A stretch of DNA of 64,000 nucleotides from Caballeronia cordobensis (GTDB lineage Bacteria > Pseudomonadota > Gammaproteobacteria > Burkholderiales > Burkholderiaceae). Positions within the stretch are counted from its first letter, which is position 1; each line of letters opens with the position of its first letter. A program made the translations under genes and the position numbers. The notes beneath the pieces are model-generated. The model was not told the origin of the DNA. It saw only the letters and a program-made list of their open reading frames with translations, and made no database searches. The DNA lies in NCBI RefSeq assembly GCF_001544575.2, contig NZ_FCNY02000009.1, positions 1 through 64,000 on the forward strand. Direction: 5' to 3'. This document shows positions 30,912-39,842 of this stretch, in pieces.

Positions 30912-32462
30912 ATGCCGAGTTTCCAATTGCGCGCGACGCTCGCAGCAAGCGCGTTCGTCACACTGACCGCCCTCGTGCCCGCCGCGGCGCATGCGCAAAG
31001 CACCGCCGTGATGGCCGTTGCCTCGACCTTCACGACGATGGACCCGTACGACGCCAACGACACGCTCTCGCAGGCGGTGGCGAAGTCGTTCTATCAGGGC
31101 CTGTTCGGTTTCGACAAGGACATGAAGATTCAGAACGTGCTCGCCACGAGCTACGAGGCGAGCCCGGATGCGAAGGTCTATACGATCAAGCTGCGCCAGG
31201 GCGTGAAGTTTCACGACGGTACGGACTTCAACGCTGACGCCGTGAAGGCCGTATTCGACCGCGTGACGAATCCGGACAACAAGTTGAAGCGCTACAACCT
31301 CTTCAACAAGATCGAGAAGACGGAAGTGATCGATCCGTACACGGTGAAGATCACGCTGAAGATTCCGTTCTCGGCGTTCATCAACGTGCTCGCGCATCCT
31401 TCGGCGGTGATGATCTCGCCGGCCGCGCTGCAAAAGTATGGCAAGGAGATCGCGTTTCATCCCGTCGGCACGGGGCCGTTCGAGTTCGTCGAATGGAAGC
31501 AGACCGACGACCTGAAGGTGAAGAAGTTCGCGGGCTACTGGAAAAAGGGCCTGCCGAAGATCGACATGATCGACTGGAAGCCGGTCGTCGATAACAACAC
31601 GCGCGCCGCGCTCATGAAGACGGGCGAGGCGGACTTCGCGTTCTCGGTGCCGTTCGAGCAGGCCGATTCGCTCAAGTCGAGCCCGAAGGTCGATCTGATC
31701 GCGGCGCCGTCGATCATTCAGCGCTATGTCAGCATGAACACGCTGCAAAAGCCCTTCGATAACCCGAAGGTGCGCGAGGCGATGAACTACGCGATCAACA
31801 AGGAAGCGCTCGTCAAGGTCGCGTTCGCGGGCTATGCCGTGCCGGCCGAAGGCGTCGTGCCGCCGGGCGTCGATTACGCGACGCCGAAGCTTGGCCCCTG
31901 GAAATACGATCCGGCCAAAGCGCGCGAACTGTTGAAGGAAGCGGGCTATCCGAACGGCTTCGAAACCGTATTGTGGTCCGGCTATAACCACACGACCGCG
32001 CAGAAGATCATCCAGTTCGTGCAGCAGCAGCTTTCGCAAGTGGGCGTGAAGGCGTCGGTCGAGGCGCTCGAAGCGGGGCAGCGCGTGCAGCGCATCGAAA
32101 GCGCGCCGGATCCCAAGACCGCGCCCGTGCGCATGCTCTACATCGGCTGGTCGTCGTCGACGGGCGAAGCGGACTGGGCGATCTCGCCGCTCCTGAGCGG
32201 CGGTTCCTTCCCGCCGAAGCTCTTCAACACCGCGTACTACAAGAACGATCAGGTCGACGAAGACTTGCAGAAGGCGCTCGCGACCACCGACCGCGGCGAG
32301 AAAGCGAAGCTCTACACCGATGCGCAAAAACGCATCTGGGCCGATGCGCCGTGGATCTTTCTCGTCACGGAAAAGGTCGTGTACGCGCGCAGCAAGCGTC
32401 TGTCCGGCGCGTACGTGATGCCCGACGGCTCGTTCAGCTTCGACGAGATCGCGATCAAGTAA
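30912..32462 (+). CDS. gsiB: peptide ABC transporter periplasmic binding protein
   Basis: 516 residues from ATG 30912 behind AAGGAG. Cleavable signal peptide MPSFQLRATLAASAFVTLTALVPAAAHAQ, then the DppA/OppA/GsiB fold: ASTFTTMDPYDANDTLSQAVAKSFYQGLFGFD, KLRQGVKFHDGTDFNADAVKAVFDRVTNPDN and a C-terminal lobe with VVYARSKRLSGAY. It delivers peptides to the permeases encoded downstream and is separated from gsiC by a strong stem-loop. Confidence 0.93.
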   Translation: MPSFQLRATLAASAFVTLTALVPAAAHAQSTAVMAVASTFTTMDPYDANDTLSQAVAKSFYQGLFGFDKDMKIQNVLATSYEASPDAKVYTIKLRQGVKFHDGTDFNADAVKAVFDRVTNPDNKLKRYNLFNKIEKTEVIDPYTVKITLKIPFSAFINVLAHPSAVMISPAALQKYGKEIAFHPVGTGPFEFVEWKQTDDLKVKKFAGYWKKGLPKIDMIDWKPVVDNNTRAALMKTGEADFAFSVPFEQADSLKSSPKVDLIAAPSIIQRYVSMNTLQKPFDNPKVREAMNYAINKEALVKVAFAGYAVPAEGVVPPGVDYATPKLGPWKYDPAKARELLKEAGYPNGFETVLWSGYNHTTAQKIIQFVQQQLSQVGVKASVEALEAGQRVQRIESAPDPKTAPVRMLYIGWSSSTGEADWAISPLLSGGSFPPKLFNTAYYKNDQVDEDLQKALATTDRGEKAKLYTDAQKRIWADAPWIFLVTEKVVYARSKRLSGAYVMPDGSFSFDEIAIK

Positions 32463-32470
32463 GGCGCTTG

Positions 32471-32493
32471 GGCCGGGCACGCGCTGCCCGGCC
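32471..32493 (+). promoter_or_regulatory. intercistronic stem-loop after the binding-protein gene
   Basis: Perfect 9-bp stem GGCCGGGCA (32471-32479) with TGCCCGGCC (32485-32493) and a CGCGC loop, 9 nt after the gsiB stop and 17 nt before gsiC. There is no T run, so it is probably not a terminator. Such stem-loops often protect the binding-protein mRNA from 3' decay and lower permease expression. Confidence 0.6.
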
Positions 32494-32510
32494 TCATCTG
32501 AAGAAAAACG

Positions 32511-33431
32511 ATGCTCAATTTCATCGCCAAACGATTGTTAGGCTTGCTGCCGACGCTCTTCATCGTCGCGGTGCTGGTGTTCTTTTTCGTGCACATGTTG
32601 CCGGGCGATCCGGCGCGTCTCGCCGCGGGCGCGGAAGCCGACGAAGCCACAGTCGCGCTCGTGCGCGCCGATCTGGGCCTCGACAAGCCGTTGCCGCAGC
32701 AACTGGTGAACTTCTTCGGCAAGATCGTGCATTTCGACTTCGGCATGTCCACGCGCAGCAAGCGGCCGGTATCGACGGAGATCGCCGAACGCTTCATGCC
32801 TACGTTGTGGCTCACGGTCGCGAGCATGGTGTGGGCGGTGATCTTCGGCATGGCGATCGGCATCGTGTCGGCTGTGTGGCGCAATCGCTGGCCGGACCGG
32901 CTGGGCATGACGCTCGCGGTGTCGGGCATCTCGTTTCCCGCCTTCGCGCTCGGCATGCTGCTGATGGAAATCTTTTCGGTGAAGCTCGGCTGGCTGCCGA
33001 TCGTCGGCGATGGCTCGTGGCAAAGCTATGTGCTGCCGTCGCTCACATTGGGCGCGGCGGTCGCGGCGGTGATGGCGCGCTTCACGCGTGCGTCGTTCGT
33101 CGAAGTGCTCGGCGAAGATTTCGTGCGCACCGCGCGCGCGAAGGGCGTGCACGAGCCCATGGTCATCGTGAAGCATTGTCTGCGCAACGCGATGATTCCC
33201 GTCGTCACGATGATGGGCCTGCAGTTCGGCTTTCTGCTCGGCGGCTCGATCGTCGTGGAGAAAGTGTTCAACTGGCCGGGCCTCGGACGCCTGCTCGTCG
33301 ATGCCGTCGAGATGCGCGACTATCCGGTGATTCAGGCGGAAGTGCTGCTGTTTTCGCTGGAATTCATCGTAATCAATCTGGTCGTGGACGTGCTGTACGC
33401 GATCATCAATCCGACCATTCGTTTCAAGTGA
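32511..33431 (+). CDS. gsiC: peptide ABC transporter permease 1
   Basis: 306-residue inner-membrane permease of the DppB/GsiC type. N-terminal helix FIAKRLLGLLPTLFIVAVLVFFFVHMLPGDPA, the DppB-type periplasmic loop, and the EAA coupling loop EVLGEDFVRTARAKGVHEPMVIVKHCLRNAMIP. About six membrane helices. Second membrane component is encoded 7 nt downstream. Confidence 0.94.
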   Translation: MLNFIAKRLLGLLPTLFIVAVLVFFFVHMLPGDPARLAAGAEADEATVALVRADLGLDKPLPQQLVNFFGKIVHFDFGMSTRSKRPVSTEIAERFMPTLWLTVASMVWAVIFGMAIGIVSAVWRNRWPDRLGMTLAVSGISFPAFALGMLLMEIFSVKLGWLPIVGDGSWQSYVLPSLTLGAAVAAVMARFTRASFVEVLGEDFVRTARAKGVHEPMVIVKHCLRNAMIPVVTMMGLQFGFLLGGSIVVEKVFNWPGLGRLLVDAVEMRDYPVIQAEVLLFSLEFIVINLVVDVLYAIINPTIRFK

Positions 33432-33438
33432 GGACGTG

Positions 33439-34329
33439 ATGAGCGTAACAGCGCAAACGCCGGTCGCCGCCGCCCACGAAATCCGCACGCCGTGGAGCGA
33501 GTTCTGGCGCAAGTTCAAACGGCAGCATGTCGCGATGGTCGCGGCGGGCTTTGTGCTGCTGCTGGTCGTGATCGCGATCGTCGCGCCGTATATCGCGCCT
33601 TACGATCCGGAAAACTATTTCGATTACGACGCGCTCAATGCGGGCCCGTCCGCCGCGCACTGGTTCGGTGTGGATTCGCTCGGGCGCGATATTCTGAGCC
33701 GCATTCTCGTCGGCAGCCGCATCTCGCTGACGGCGGGTCTGCTCTCGGTCGTGATCGGCGCGGTCATCGGCACGTTCTTTGGCCTGCTCGCGGGCTATTA
33801 CGAAGGCTGGTGGGATCGCATCGTAATGCGCATCGCGGACGTGCTGTTCGCCTTTCCCGGCATTTTGCTCGCGATCGGCGTCGTCGCGATTCTCGGCAAC
33901 GGCATGGTGAACGTGGTGTGCGCGGTCGCGATCTTCAGCATTCCCGCGTTCGCGCGGCTCGTGCGCGGCAACACGCTCGCGCTGAAGCATCTCACGTATA
34001 TCGAGGCGGCGAAGAGCATCGGCGCATCCGACTGGACGATCCTCGCGCGGCACATTCTGCCAGGCACGATCTCGTCGGTGGTCGTGTACTTCACGATGCG
34101 CATCGGCACGTCGATCATCACGGCGGCGAGCCTCTCGTTTCTCGGACTCGGCGCGCAGCCGCCGACGCCCGAGTGGGGCGCGATGCTCAACGAAGCGCGC
34201 GCCGACATGGCGATGGCCCCGCACGTCGCGATCTTCCCGAGCCTCGCGATCTTCTTCACGGTGCTCGCGTTCAATCTGCTCGGCGACGGCCTGCGCGACG
34301 CGCTCGATCCCAAACTCGACCGGCCATGA
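33439..34329 (+). CDS. gsiD: peptide ABC transporter permease 2
   Basis: 296 residues, inner membrane, DppC/GsiD type. N-terminal helix (VAMVAAGFVLLLVVIAIVAPYIAPYDPE), periplasmic HWFGVDSLGRDILSRILVGSRISL motif, and EAA loop YIEAAKSIGASDWTILARHILPGTI. The ATG at 33439 is preferred over the GTG three bases earlier because of the AGGACG spacing. It overlaps the next gene by 4 nt (ATGA). Confidence 0.94.
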   Translation: MSVTAQTPVAAAHEIRTPWSEFWRKFKRQHVAMVAAGFVLLLVVIAIVAPYIAPYDPENYFDYDALNAGPSAAHWFGVDSLGRDILSRILVGSRISLTAGLLSVVIGAVIGTFFGLLAGYYEGWWDRIVMRIADVLFAFPGILLAIGVVAILGNGMVNVVCAVAIFSIPAFARLVRGNTLALKHLTYIEAAKSIGASDWTILARHILPGTISSVVVYFTMRIGTSIITAASLSFLGLGAQPPTPEWGAMLNEARADMAMAPHVAIFPSLAIFFTVLAFNLLGDGLRDALDPKLDRP

Positions 34330-35300
34330 CGATATCCGACGTCGCGGGCGTGACCGTCGGTCATTGCACGCTTGCGCAAGGCGCGATTCAGACCGGCGTC
34401 ACGGTGATTCGTCCGCACGGCGGCGATGTGTACCGCGACAAGGTGCCCGCCGCGGCGTGCGTGATCAACGGCTTCGGCAAGAGCGTCGGGCTGGTGCAGC
34501 TCGATGAGCTCGGCGTGCTCGAAACGCCCATCGCGCTGACCAATACGTTCGGCGTCGGCACGGTTGCGAACGCGCAGATCCGCGCGGCCATCGCGGCGAA
34601 TCCGCGCATCGGACGCGAAGAGCCAAGCGTGAATCCGCTCGTGTTCGAATGCAACGACGGCTATCTGAACGACATGCAGGCGCTCGCGATCGACGAGGCG
34701 CATTACGCGAGCGCGCTCGACGCCTGCAGCGCGCATTTCGCGCGCGGCGCGGTGGGCGCGGGGCGCGGCATGTCGTGCTTCGAGCTGAAGGGCGGCATTG
34801 GCTCGGCTTCGCGCATTGCGCGCATCGGCGAACAGTCCTTCACGACGGGCGCGCTCGTGCTCGCGAACTTCGGCAAGCTGCATCAACTGGTCATCGAAGG
34901 CGAAGCGGTCGGACGAAGGCTGCAAGCCAGCACGCACGCGACGCCCGAACAAGGCTCGATCATCATGCTGATCGCAACCGACGCGCCGCTCGATTCGCGC
35001 CAGTTGCGCCGCGTCGCGATGCGGGCCGCGGCCGGCCTCGCGCGCACCGGCTCGGTCTACGGCCACGGCAGCGGCGATATCGCGCTGGCCTTCACGACCG
35101 CGTACACGGCGCGGCACGATGCGGACTTCATCGCACTGCCGCCGCTCATCAACGACGCGCGGCTCGATCCGCTGTTCCAGGCCGCTGCCGAGAGCGTCGA
35201 GCACGCGATCCTCGACGCGCTCCATAGCGCCGAAACGGTCGCCGGACGCGACGGCCACCGGCGCTTATCGCTCAACGACGCATTGAAGGCACGCTCATGA
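34326..35300 (+). CDS. P1-family (DmpA/BapA-type) aminopeptidase
   Basis: 324-residue self-processing Ntn-like hydrolase of peptidase family S58. The start overlaps the permease stop (ATGA); an open frame running further upstream is only overlap. Conserved parts: VTVGHCTLAQGAIQTGVTVI, LTNTFGVGTVANAQ, GAVGAGRGMSCFELKGGIGSASR, and the cleavage site Gly210/Ser211 in QGSIIMLIATDAPL, giving a 113-residue beta chain with Ser211 as nucleophile. DmpA relatives release N-terminal D- or L-amino acids, BapA relatives beta-amino acids. Exact specificity unknown. Confidence 0.88.
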   Translation: MTISDVAGVTVGHCTLAQGAIQTGVTVIRPHGGDVYRDKVPAAACVINGFGKSVGLVQLDELGVLETPIALTNTFGVGTVANAQIRAAIAANPRIGREEPSVNPLVFECNDGYLNDMQALAIDEAHYASALDACSAHFARGAVGAGRGMSCFELKGGIGSASRIARIGEQSFTTGALVLANFGKLHQLVIEGEAVGRRLQASTHATPEQGSIIMLIATDAPLDSRQLRRVAMRAAAGLARTGSVYGHGSGDIALAFTTAYTARHDADFIALPPLINDARLDPLFQAAAESVEHAILDALHSAETVAGRDGHRRLSLNDALKARS

Positions 35301-36121
35301 AAGTGCTGATTTCAGTGGATATCGAAGGCATCGCGGGCGTGTTCCATCCGGAGCAGACGCGACCCGGCAACACCGAATACGAGCAGGCGCGCCGCTGGAT
35401 GACGCACGAGGCGAACGCCGCCGCGCAAGGCGCATTCGAGGGCGGCGCGTCGCAGGTGTGGATCAACGATTCGCACGGCGGCTTTCGCAACCTGATGCCC
35501 GATTTGCTCGATCAGCGCGCGCGCCTCGTGCTCGGCAAGCCGCGCACGCTCGGCATGATGGCGGGGCTGGAGGCATCGCCGGACCTCGTGTTCATGATCG
35601 GCTATCACGCGCGGGCGCAAAGCCGCGGCATTCTCGCGCATACCATCAACAGCGCCGCGTTCGCGCGGGTTTCGCTCGATGGCGAGGAGACCGGCGAGGC
35701 CGGACTGTACGGCCGGCTCGCGGAGGAACAGGGCGCGCGCGTCGCGCTGCTTTCCGGCGACGACGTGTTCGGCGCCGAAACGCTGCCCGCGTTTCCCGGC
35801 GCGCGCTTCCTCTGCGTGAAGACCGCGCACGGCTATTCGAGCGGCGTGACGGAAACCCCGGCGGCGGCGTGCGAAGCGATCCGGCTCGCCGCGCGCGAGA
35901 CGGTCGAAGGCGCGGCGGCCTCGGGCCACGCGCGGCGTTCCGCGTCCAGGGCGTATCGCTGCGAATTGCGTGCGCAAACCACCGCGTTCGCCGATCTCTT
36001 CTGCCAGTGGCCGGCGCTCGAACGCATCGATGCCGTGACCCTCGCTTTCGAGGCGCCGTCGGCCGAACACATCGTGCGAATGCTCAATTGTCTTTCGGCA
36101 ATGTCCTTCATGATACGGTGA
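35297..36121 (+). CDS. dppA: M55-family D-aminopeptidase (DppA-like)
   Basis: 274-residue zinc peptidase. Metal ligands typical of Bacillus DppA are visible: Asp8 and Glu10 in ISVDIEGIAGV, His60 in NDSHGG, and His104 in GYHA. The ATG overlaps the preceding stop. In B. subtilis DppA removes D-Ala from peptides for transport-coupled nutrient use. Here it closes an operon with a peptide importer, a beta-aspartyl peptidase and a DmpA-type peptidase, so it probably trims imported D-amino-acid peptides. Confidence 0.9.
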   Translation: MKVLISVDIEGIAGVFHPEQTRPGNTEYEQARRWMTHEANAAAQGAFEGGASQVWINDSHGGFRNLMPDLLDQRARLVLGKPRTLGMMAGLEASPDLVFMIGYHARAQSRGILAHTINSAAFARVSLDGEETGEAGLYGRLAEEQGARVALLSGDDVFGAETLPAFPGARFLCVKTAHGYSSGVTETPAAACEAIRLAARETVEGAAASGHARRSASRAYRCELRAQTTAFADLFCQWPALERIDAVTLAFEAPSAEHIVRMLNCLSAMSFMIR

Positions 36122-36223
36122 GGGTTTGAACCCGGCGCTTTGAGCATCGTCTTTGAGTATCGTTAGAATGGAGCCACGCGCAAGACCGGCTCTGGTTTTG
36201 ACGTGTTTTTGCAGACGGCGCTC

Positions 36224-36442
36224 ATGCACACGGTGAAGCTCGAACACAACGATGACGAAGTCCTCGATCCCGCCGATCCGCAACTCGTCGTGCGCGGCTC
36301 GCTGTTCATCGACGGTCATGACGCCGGCTGCTGGGAACAGCGGCGCGACGGCACGTGGGCGGCGCATGTGCGGCACAGGGAAGGCTGGATCGTCGAGACG
36401 AGCCGCGGCGCGTTGATCGACCGGCTCGCCCGCGAGGCATAA
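36224..36442 (+). CDS. small hypothetical protein
   Basis: 72 residues from ATG 36224; an alternative start at 36203 adds seven residues. Soluble and acidic, with HTVKLEHNDDEVLDPADPQLVVRGSLFIDGHDAGCWEQRRDGTW. No family recognised. The regular codon use and position between two operons suggest a real gene. It precedes crcB by 33 nt on the same strand and may be co-transcribed. Confidence 0.55.
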   Translation: MHTVKLEHNDDEVLDPADPQLVVRGSLFIDGHDAGCWEQRRDGTWAAHVRHREGWIVETSRGALIDRLAREA

Positions 36443-36475
36443 CGCAGTTAATTTCAAACCGATTTCACATATTTC

Positions 36476-36853
36476 ATGTATCTGTCGATCATCGCCGTAG
36501 GGCTCGGCGGCGGACTGGGTTCGCTGCTCCGATGGGTCCTCGGTCTGCGCCTGAATGCGATCTTTCCGAATCTGCCGCTCGGCACGTTCGCGGCGAACGT
36601 CATCGCCGGCTACATCATCGGCGTGGCGGTTGCCTTTTTTGCGCGCTATCCGGATATCTCGATGGAATGGCGTCTTTTCATCATTACCGGGCTGATGGGC
36701 GGGCTGTCCACGTTTTCCACGTTCTCGGCCGAAGTCGTCGCGCATCTCCAGCAAGGGCGGCTCGGCTGGGCGCTCGCCGAGATCGCGATCCACGTTTGCG
36801 CCTCGCTGCTCATGACCGCGCTCGGTATCGCGACGGTCGCGGTGGCGTCCTGA
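36476..36853 (+). CDS. crcB: fluoride channel CrcB/Fluc
   Basis: 125-residue dual-topology membrane protein with four helices. Family motifs: VGLGGGLGSLLRWVLG, GTFAANVIAGYIIG (with the conserved Asn in TF..N), and GLMGGLSTFSTFSAEV. It exports fluoride down its gradient. The upstream 33 nt contain no recognisable fluoride riboswitch. Confidence 0.95.
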   Translation: MYLSIIAVGLGGGLGSLLRWVLGLRLNAIFPNLPLGTFAANVIAGYIIGVAVAFFARYPDISMEWRLFIITGLMGGLSTFSTFSAEVVAHLQQGRLGWALAEIAIHVCASLLMTALGIATVAVAS

Positions 36854-37005
36854 AGGCACGCAACGAAATCCGATTTCTCGCGATTTGAACGTTTGCGCGC
36901 GCCCTATCCCGACGTGTTTCCGCTATTTTCTTCCGCGTTTTCCAACGCCAATCCCTCGCTGCCTATGCAGCGGTTTTTTTCTTTGACAGTAACGAAGGTG
37001 ATGAA

Positions 37006-37485
37006 ATGCCAAGGCCGCCGCTCATCGATGTGAGACCGTATCGCACGAGCGATCTCGACGGTGTGATCGATCTGTTCCAACGCGCCGTTCGCGAAACGGC
37101 TTCGGCCGACTACAACGCAGCGCAGATCGAAGCCTGGGCGCAAGCCGACCGCGACGAATGGGAACTCGCGCGTCTGAGCCGCCCGACCTGGGTCGGTCTC
37201 GTGGACGGCGCGCTCGCCGGCTTCGCCGATCTCCAGAAAAACGGTCTGATCGACATGATGTTCGTCGATCCGAAATATCAGCGCAAAAGCGTCGCGACAT
37301 CGCTGCTCGCGCGCATCGAGGCCGAAGCGGAAGAGGCCGGTCTGACGACGCTGCACACATATTCGAGCGTCACCGGGAAACCGTTCTTCGAATATTGCGG
37401 CTTCACGACGCTGCTCGCGCGCGCGATCGTGGTGCGCGAACAGCGCTTTGTTCAGTTCGTGATGGAGAAGGTGCTGGAAACGTAA
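37006..37485 (+). CDS. GNAT-family N-acetyltransferase
   Basis: 159 residues with the GNAT core: DVRPYRTSDLDGVIDLFQRAVRETASADYNAAQIEAWA at the N-terminus, LIDMMFVDPKYQRKSVATSLLARIEAEAEEAGL (the acetyl-CoA pyrophosphate loop, reading QRKSVAT for Q/RxxGxG/A) and a C-terminal beta strand FEYCGFTTL. The second Gly of the motif is replaced, a modest deviation. Substrate unknown. A HutC-like site begins 3 nt after its stop. Confidence 0.85.
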   Translation: MPRPPLIDVRPYRTSDLDGVIDLFQRAVRETASADYNAAQIEAWAQADRDEWELARLSRPTWVGLVDGALAGFADLQKNGLIDMMFVDPKYQRKSVATSLLARIEAEAEEAGLTTLHTYSSVTGKPFFEYCGFTTLLARAIVVREQRFVQFVMEKVLET

Positions 37486-37487
37486 AA

Positions 37488-37501
37488 TCTGTATAGACAA
37501 G
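37488..37501. promoter_or_regulatory. HutC-like operator 3
   Basis: TCTGTATAGACAAG matches the CTTGTNTNTACAAG-type site with two deviations. It lies 107 bp upstream of hutH and 3 nt after the GNAT stop. Its spacing to operator 4 (99 bp) resembles the two-site layout before hutU. Confidence 0.65.
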
Positions 37502-37570
37502 ATGTGTAAAACCATCCGGGAGATCTCAGTGATATCCCGGATATCCCCTTGTTTCGTCCTTCATGCGCGT

Positions 37571-37586
37571 TTAGACTTGAGTCTAA
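37571..37586. promoter_or_regulatory. inverted repeat adjoining HutC-like operator 4
   Basis: TTAGACTTGAGTCTAA: perfect 7-bp arms around a TG centre, directly abutting the HutC-like site at 37587. A different inverted repeat occupies the equivalent place before hutU (17628-17641). It could bind an activator such as NtrC/CRP-type factors or be part of an extended repressor site; unassigned. Confidence 0.5.
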
Positions 37587-37600
37587 CTTGTATAGACAGG
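37587..37600. promoter_or_regulatory. HutC-like operator 4 upstream of hutH
   Basis: CTTGTATAGACAGG, same family as the three other sites. Its end is 7 nt before the hutH ATG, overlapping the probable ribosome-binding region (GACAGGACG), so repressor binding here would block both transcription and start-proximal elongation. Confidence 0.7.
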
Positions 37601-37607
37601 ACGAACC

Positions 37608-39146
37608 ATGATCACGCTCACGCCCGGAAAGCTGACTCTCCCGCAACTGCGCCGCATCGCGCGAGGCTCGGACCCGCTCGAACTCGATCCCGCCAGCTTC
37701 GGCGCGATCGATGCGAGCGCGCGCGCCGTCGCCGCCATTGCCGCAAAGGGCGATCCGGCTTACGGCATCAATACGGGCTTCGGGCGGCTCGCCAACACGC
37801 ACATTCCGGCTGACCAGCTCGAACTGCTGCAGAAGAATCTCGTGCTGTCGCATGCGGTGGGCGTCGGCGAGCCGATGTCGCGTCCGGTCGTGCGGCTTCT
37901 GATGGCGCTCAAGCTGTCGAGCCTCGGGCGCGGTCATTCGGGCATCCGCCGCGAGGTCATCGACGCGCTCATCACGCTGTTCAACGCCGACGTGCTGCCG
38001 GTCATCCCGGTGAAGGGCTCGGTCGGCGCATCGGGCGATCTCGCGCCGCTCGCGCATATGTCGACAGTGCTGCTCGGTCTCGGCGACGTGACCATCCGCG
38101 GCGAACGCGCGAGCGCGCTCGACGGGCTGAAGGTCGCGGGCCTCAAGCCGCTCACGCTGCAGGCGAAGGAAGGGCTGGCGTTGCTGAACGGCACGCAGGC
38201 GTCCGCGGCGCTCGCGCTGTACAACCTGTTTGCCATCGAAGACCTGTTCCGCACGGGGCTCGTCGCGGGCGCGCTGTCGGTGGATGCGGCGGCGGGTTCG
38301 GTCGTGCCGTTCGATGCGCGCATCCACGAACTGCGCGGGCATCGCGGGCAGATGGAAGCGGCGGCCGCGTACCGCACGCTGCTGAAGGGCTCGGGCATCA
38401 ACCTGTCGCACGCGGACTGCGACAAGGTGCAGGACCCATACAGCCTGCGCTGCCAGCCGCAGGTCATGGGCGCGTGTCTGGACCAGATGCGCCACGCCGC
38501 CGACATCCTGCTGATCGAATCGAACGCCGTCTCCGACAATCCGCTGATCTTCCCGGACACCGGCGAAGTGCTCTCGGGCGGCAACTTCCACGCGGAGCCG
38601 GTCGCGTTCGCCGCCGACAATCTCGCGCTCGCCGCCGCCGAAATCGGCGCGCTGGCGGAACGCCGCATCGCGCTGCTGATCGACGCGACGCTTTCTGGCC
38701 TGCCGCCTTTCCTCGTGCGCGACGGCGGCGTGAACTCCGGCTTCATGATCGCCCATGTGACGGCGGCTGCGCTCGCATCGGAGAACAAGACGCTCGCGCA
38801 TCCGGCGTCGGTCGATTCGCTGCCGACGTCGGCGAATCAGGAAGATCACGTTTCGATGGCGACCTTCGCCGCGCGCAAGCTCGGCGACATCGCCAGCAAC
38901 ACGGCCAATATCCTCGCGATCGAGCTGCTCGCGGCGGCACAGGGCGTCGATCTGCGCGCGCCGCATCAGACCAGCGCGCCCTTGCTCGAAGTCGTGAAGA
39001 CGCTGCGCGCGCACGTTCCGCACTACGATCTGGATCGTTACTTCGCGCCGGATATCGCCGCGATTGCCACGCTCGTGCAGGACGGCGCGATCGGCCGGCA
39101 CAGCCCGTTCTCGTTCGCGTCGGAAGCGCCGGAACAAAGCGCATGA
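37608..39146 (+). CDS. hutH: histidine ammonia-lyase
   Basis: First step of histidine degradation, forming urocanate and ammonia. 512 residues. The MIO cofactor is formed from Ala141-Ser142-Gly143 in GSVGASGDLAPLAHM; the entry Tyr (YGINTGFG, about 52) and the QPQVMGACLDQMRHAADIL and SANQEDHVSM blocks are present. First gene of hutHCDFG and overlaps hutC by 4 nt. Confidence 0.98.
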   Translation: MITLTPGKLTLPQLRRIARGSDPLELDPASFGAIDASARAVAAIAAKGDPAYGINTGFGRLANTHIPADQLELLQKNLVLSHAVGVGEPMSRPVVRLLMALKLSSLGRGHSGIRREVIDALITLFNADVLPVIPVKGSVGASGDLAPLAHMSTVLLGLGDVTIRGERASALDGLKVAGLKPLTLQAKEGLALLNGTQASAALALYNLFAIEDLFRTGLVAGALSVDAAAGSVVPFDARIHELRGHRGQMEAAAAYRTLLKGSGINLSHADCDKVQDPYSLRCQPQVMGACLDQMRHAADILLIESNAVSDNPLIFPDTGEVLSGGNFHAEPVAFAADNLALAAAEIGALAERRIALLIDATLSGLPPFLVRDGGVNSGFMIAHVTAAALASENKTLAHPASVDSLPTSANQEDHVSMATFAARKLGDIASNTANILAIELLAAAQGVDLRAPHQTSAPLLEVVKTLRAHVPHYDLDRYFAPDIAAIATLVQDGAIGRHSPFSFASEAPEQSA

Positions 39147-39838
39147 ACACGCCCGCGTATCAGGAGATCAAGGATTACATTCTCCAGCGCATTCACGTAG
39201 GCGAGTGGAAGGAGGGCGATCAGGTGCCCTCCGAGAACGAACTCGCGCGCGAGTTCAAGGTCGCGCGCATGACCGTGAACCGCGCGCTGCGCGAGCTGAC
39301 CGCCGATCAGGTGCTCACGCGCGTGCAGGGCGCGGGCACGTTCGTCGCGCAGCCGAAATACGCGTCGACGCTCGTCGAGATCCGCAGTATTTCCGATGAA
39401 ATCGTCGCGCGCGGCCATGCATATCGCGCTGAGGTGCTGCATCTGGGCGCGTCGATCGTCGATGAACTGCTTTCCGACGAAATGCATCTCACGCTCGGCA
39501 GTCCGGTGTTTCATTCGCGCGTGCTGCACTTCGAGAACGACGAGCCGGTGCAGATGGAAGAGCGCTACGTGAATCCCGCACTCGCGCCGGAATACGCGCG
39601 CCAGGATTTCACGACGATCACGCCGAACCAGTACCTCATGTCCGCCGCGCCGCTGCAGCGCGTCGAATACCGGATCGAGGCGTCGGTGCCGTCGCCGGAG
39701 ATTCGCCAGGCGCTCGCGATGAAAGAGCACGAGCCGTGTCTGCTGCTGCATCGGCGTACGTGGTCGCGCGACGCGGTCGCCTCGGTCGCCAATCTCTGGC
39801 ATCCGGGCGATCGATATCAATTCACCGGGCATTTCTAA
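39143..39838 (+). CDS. hutC: histidine utilization repressor HutC
   Basis: 231-residue GntR-family regulator of the HutC subfamily. Winged HTH (YQEIKDYILQRIHVGEWKEGDQVPSENELAREFKVARMTVNRALRELTADQVLTRVQGAGTFVA) and a C-terminal UTRA ligand domain (about 95-231) that in other bacteria binds urocanate. The ATGA overlap couples it to hutH. Four palindromes of HutC type in this window sit before hutH and the separate hutUI operon, so it probably represses both. Confidence 0.95.
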   Translation: MNTPAYQEIKDYILQRIHVGEWKEGDQVPSENELAREFKVARMTVNRALRELTADQVLTRVQGAGTFVAQPKYASTLVEIRSISDEIVARGHAYRAEVLHLGASIVDELLSDEMHLTLGSPVFHSRVLHFENDEPVQMEERYVNPALAPEYARQDFTTITPNQYLMSAAPLQRVEYRIEASVPSPEIRQALAMKEHEPCLLLHRRTWSRDAVASVANLWHPGDRYQFTGHF

Positions 39839-39842
39839 TCTC

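Noticed and set aside
33492..34325. Upstream extension of the DmpA-type peptidase frame into the permease gene
   Set aside because: The extension overlaps gsiD in another frame and carries no domain. The ATG at 34326 overlaps the gsiD stop and gives the family-typical N-terminus.
36443..36475. Possible fluoride riboswitch before crcB
   Set aside because: Only 33 nt are available and none of the conserved fluoride-riboswitch core is visible.
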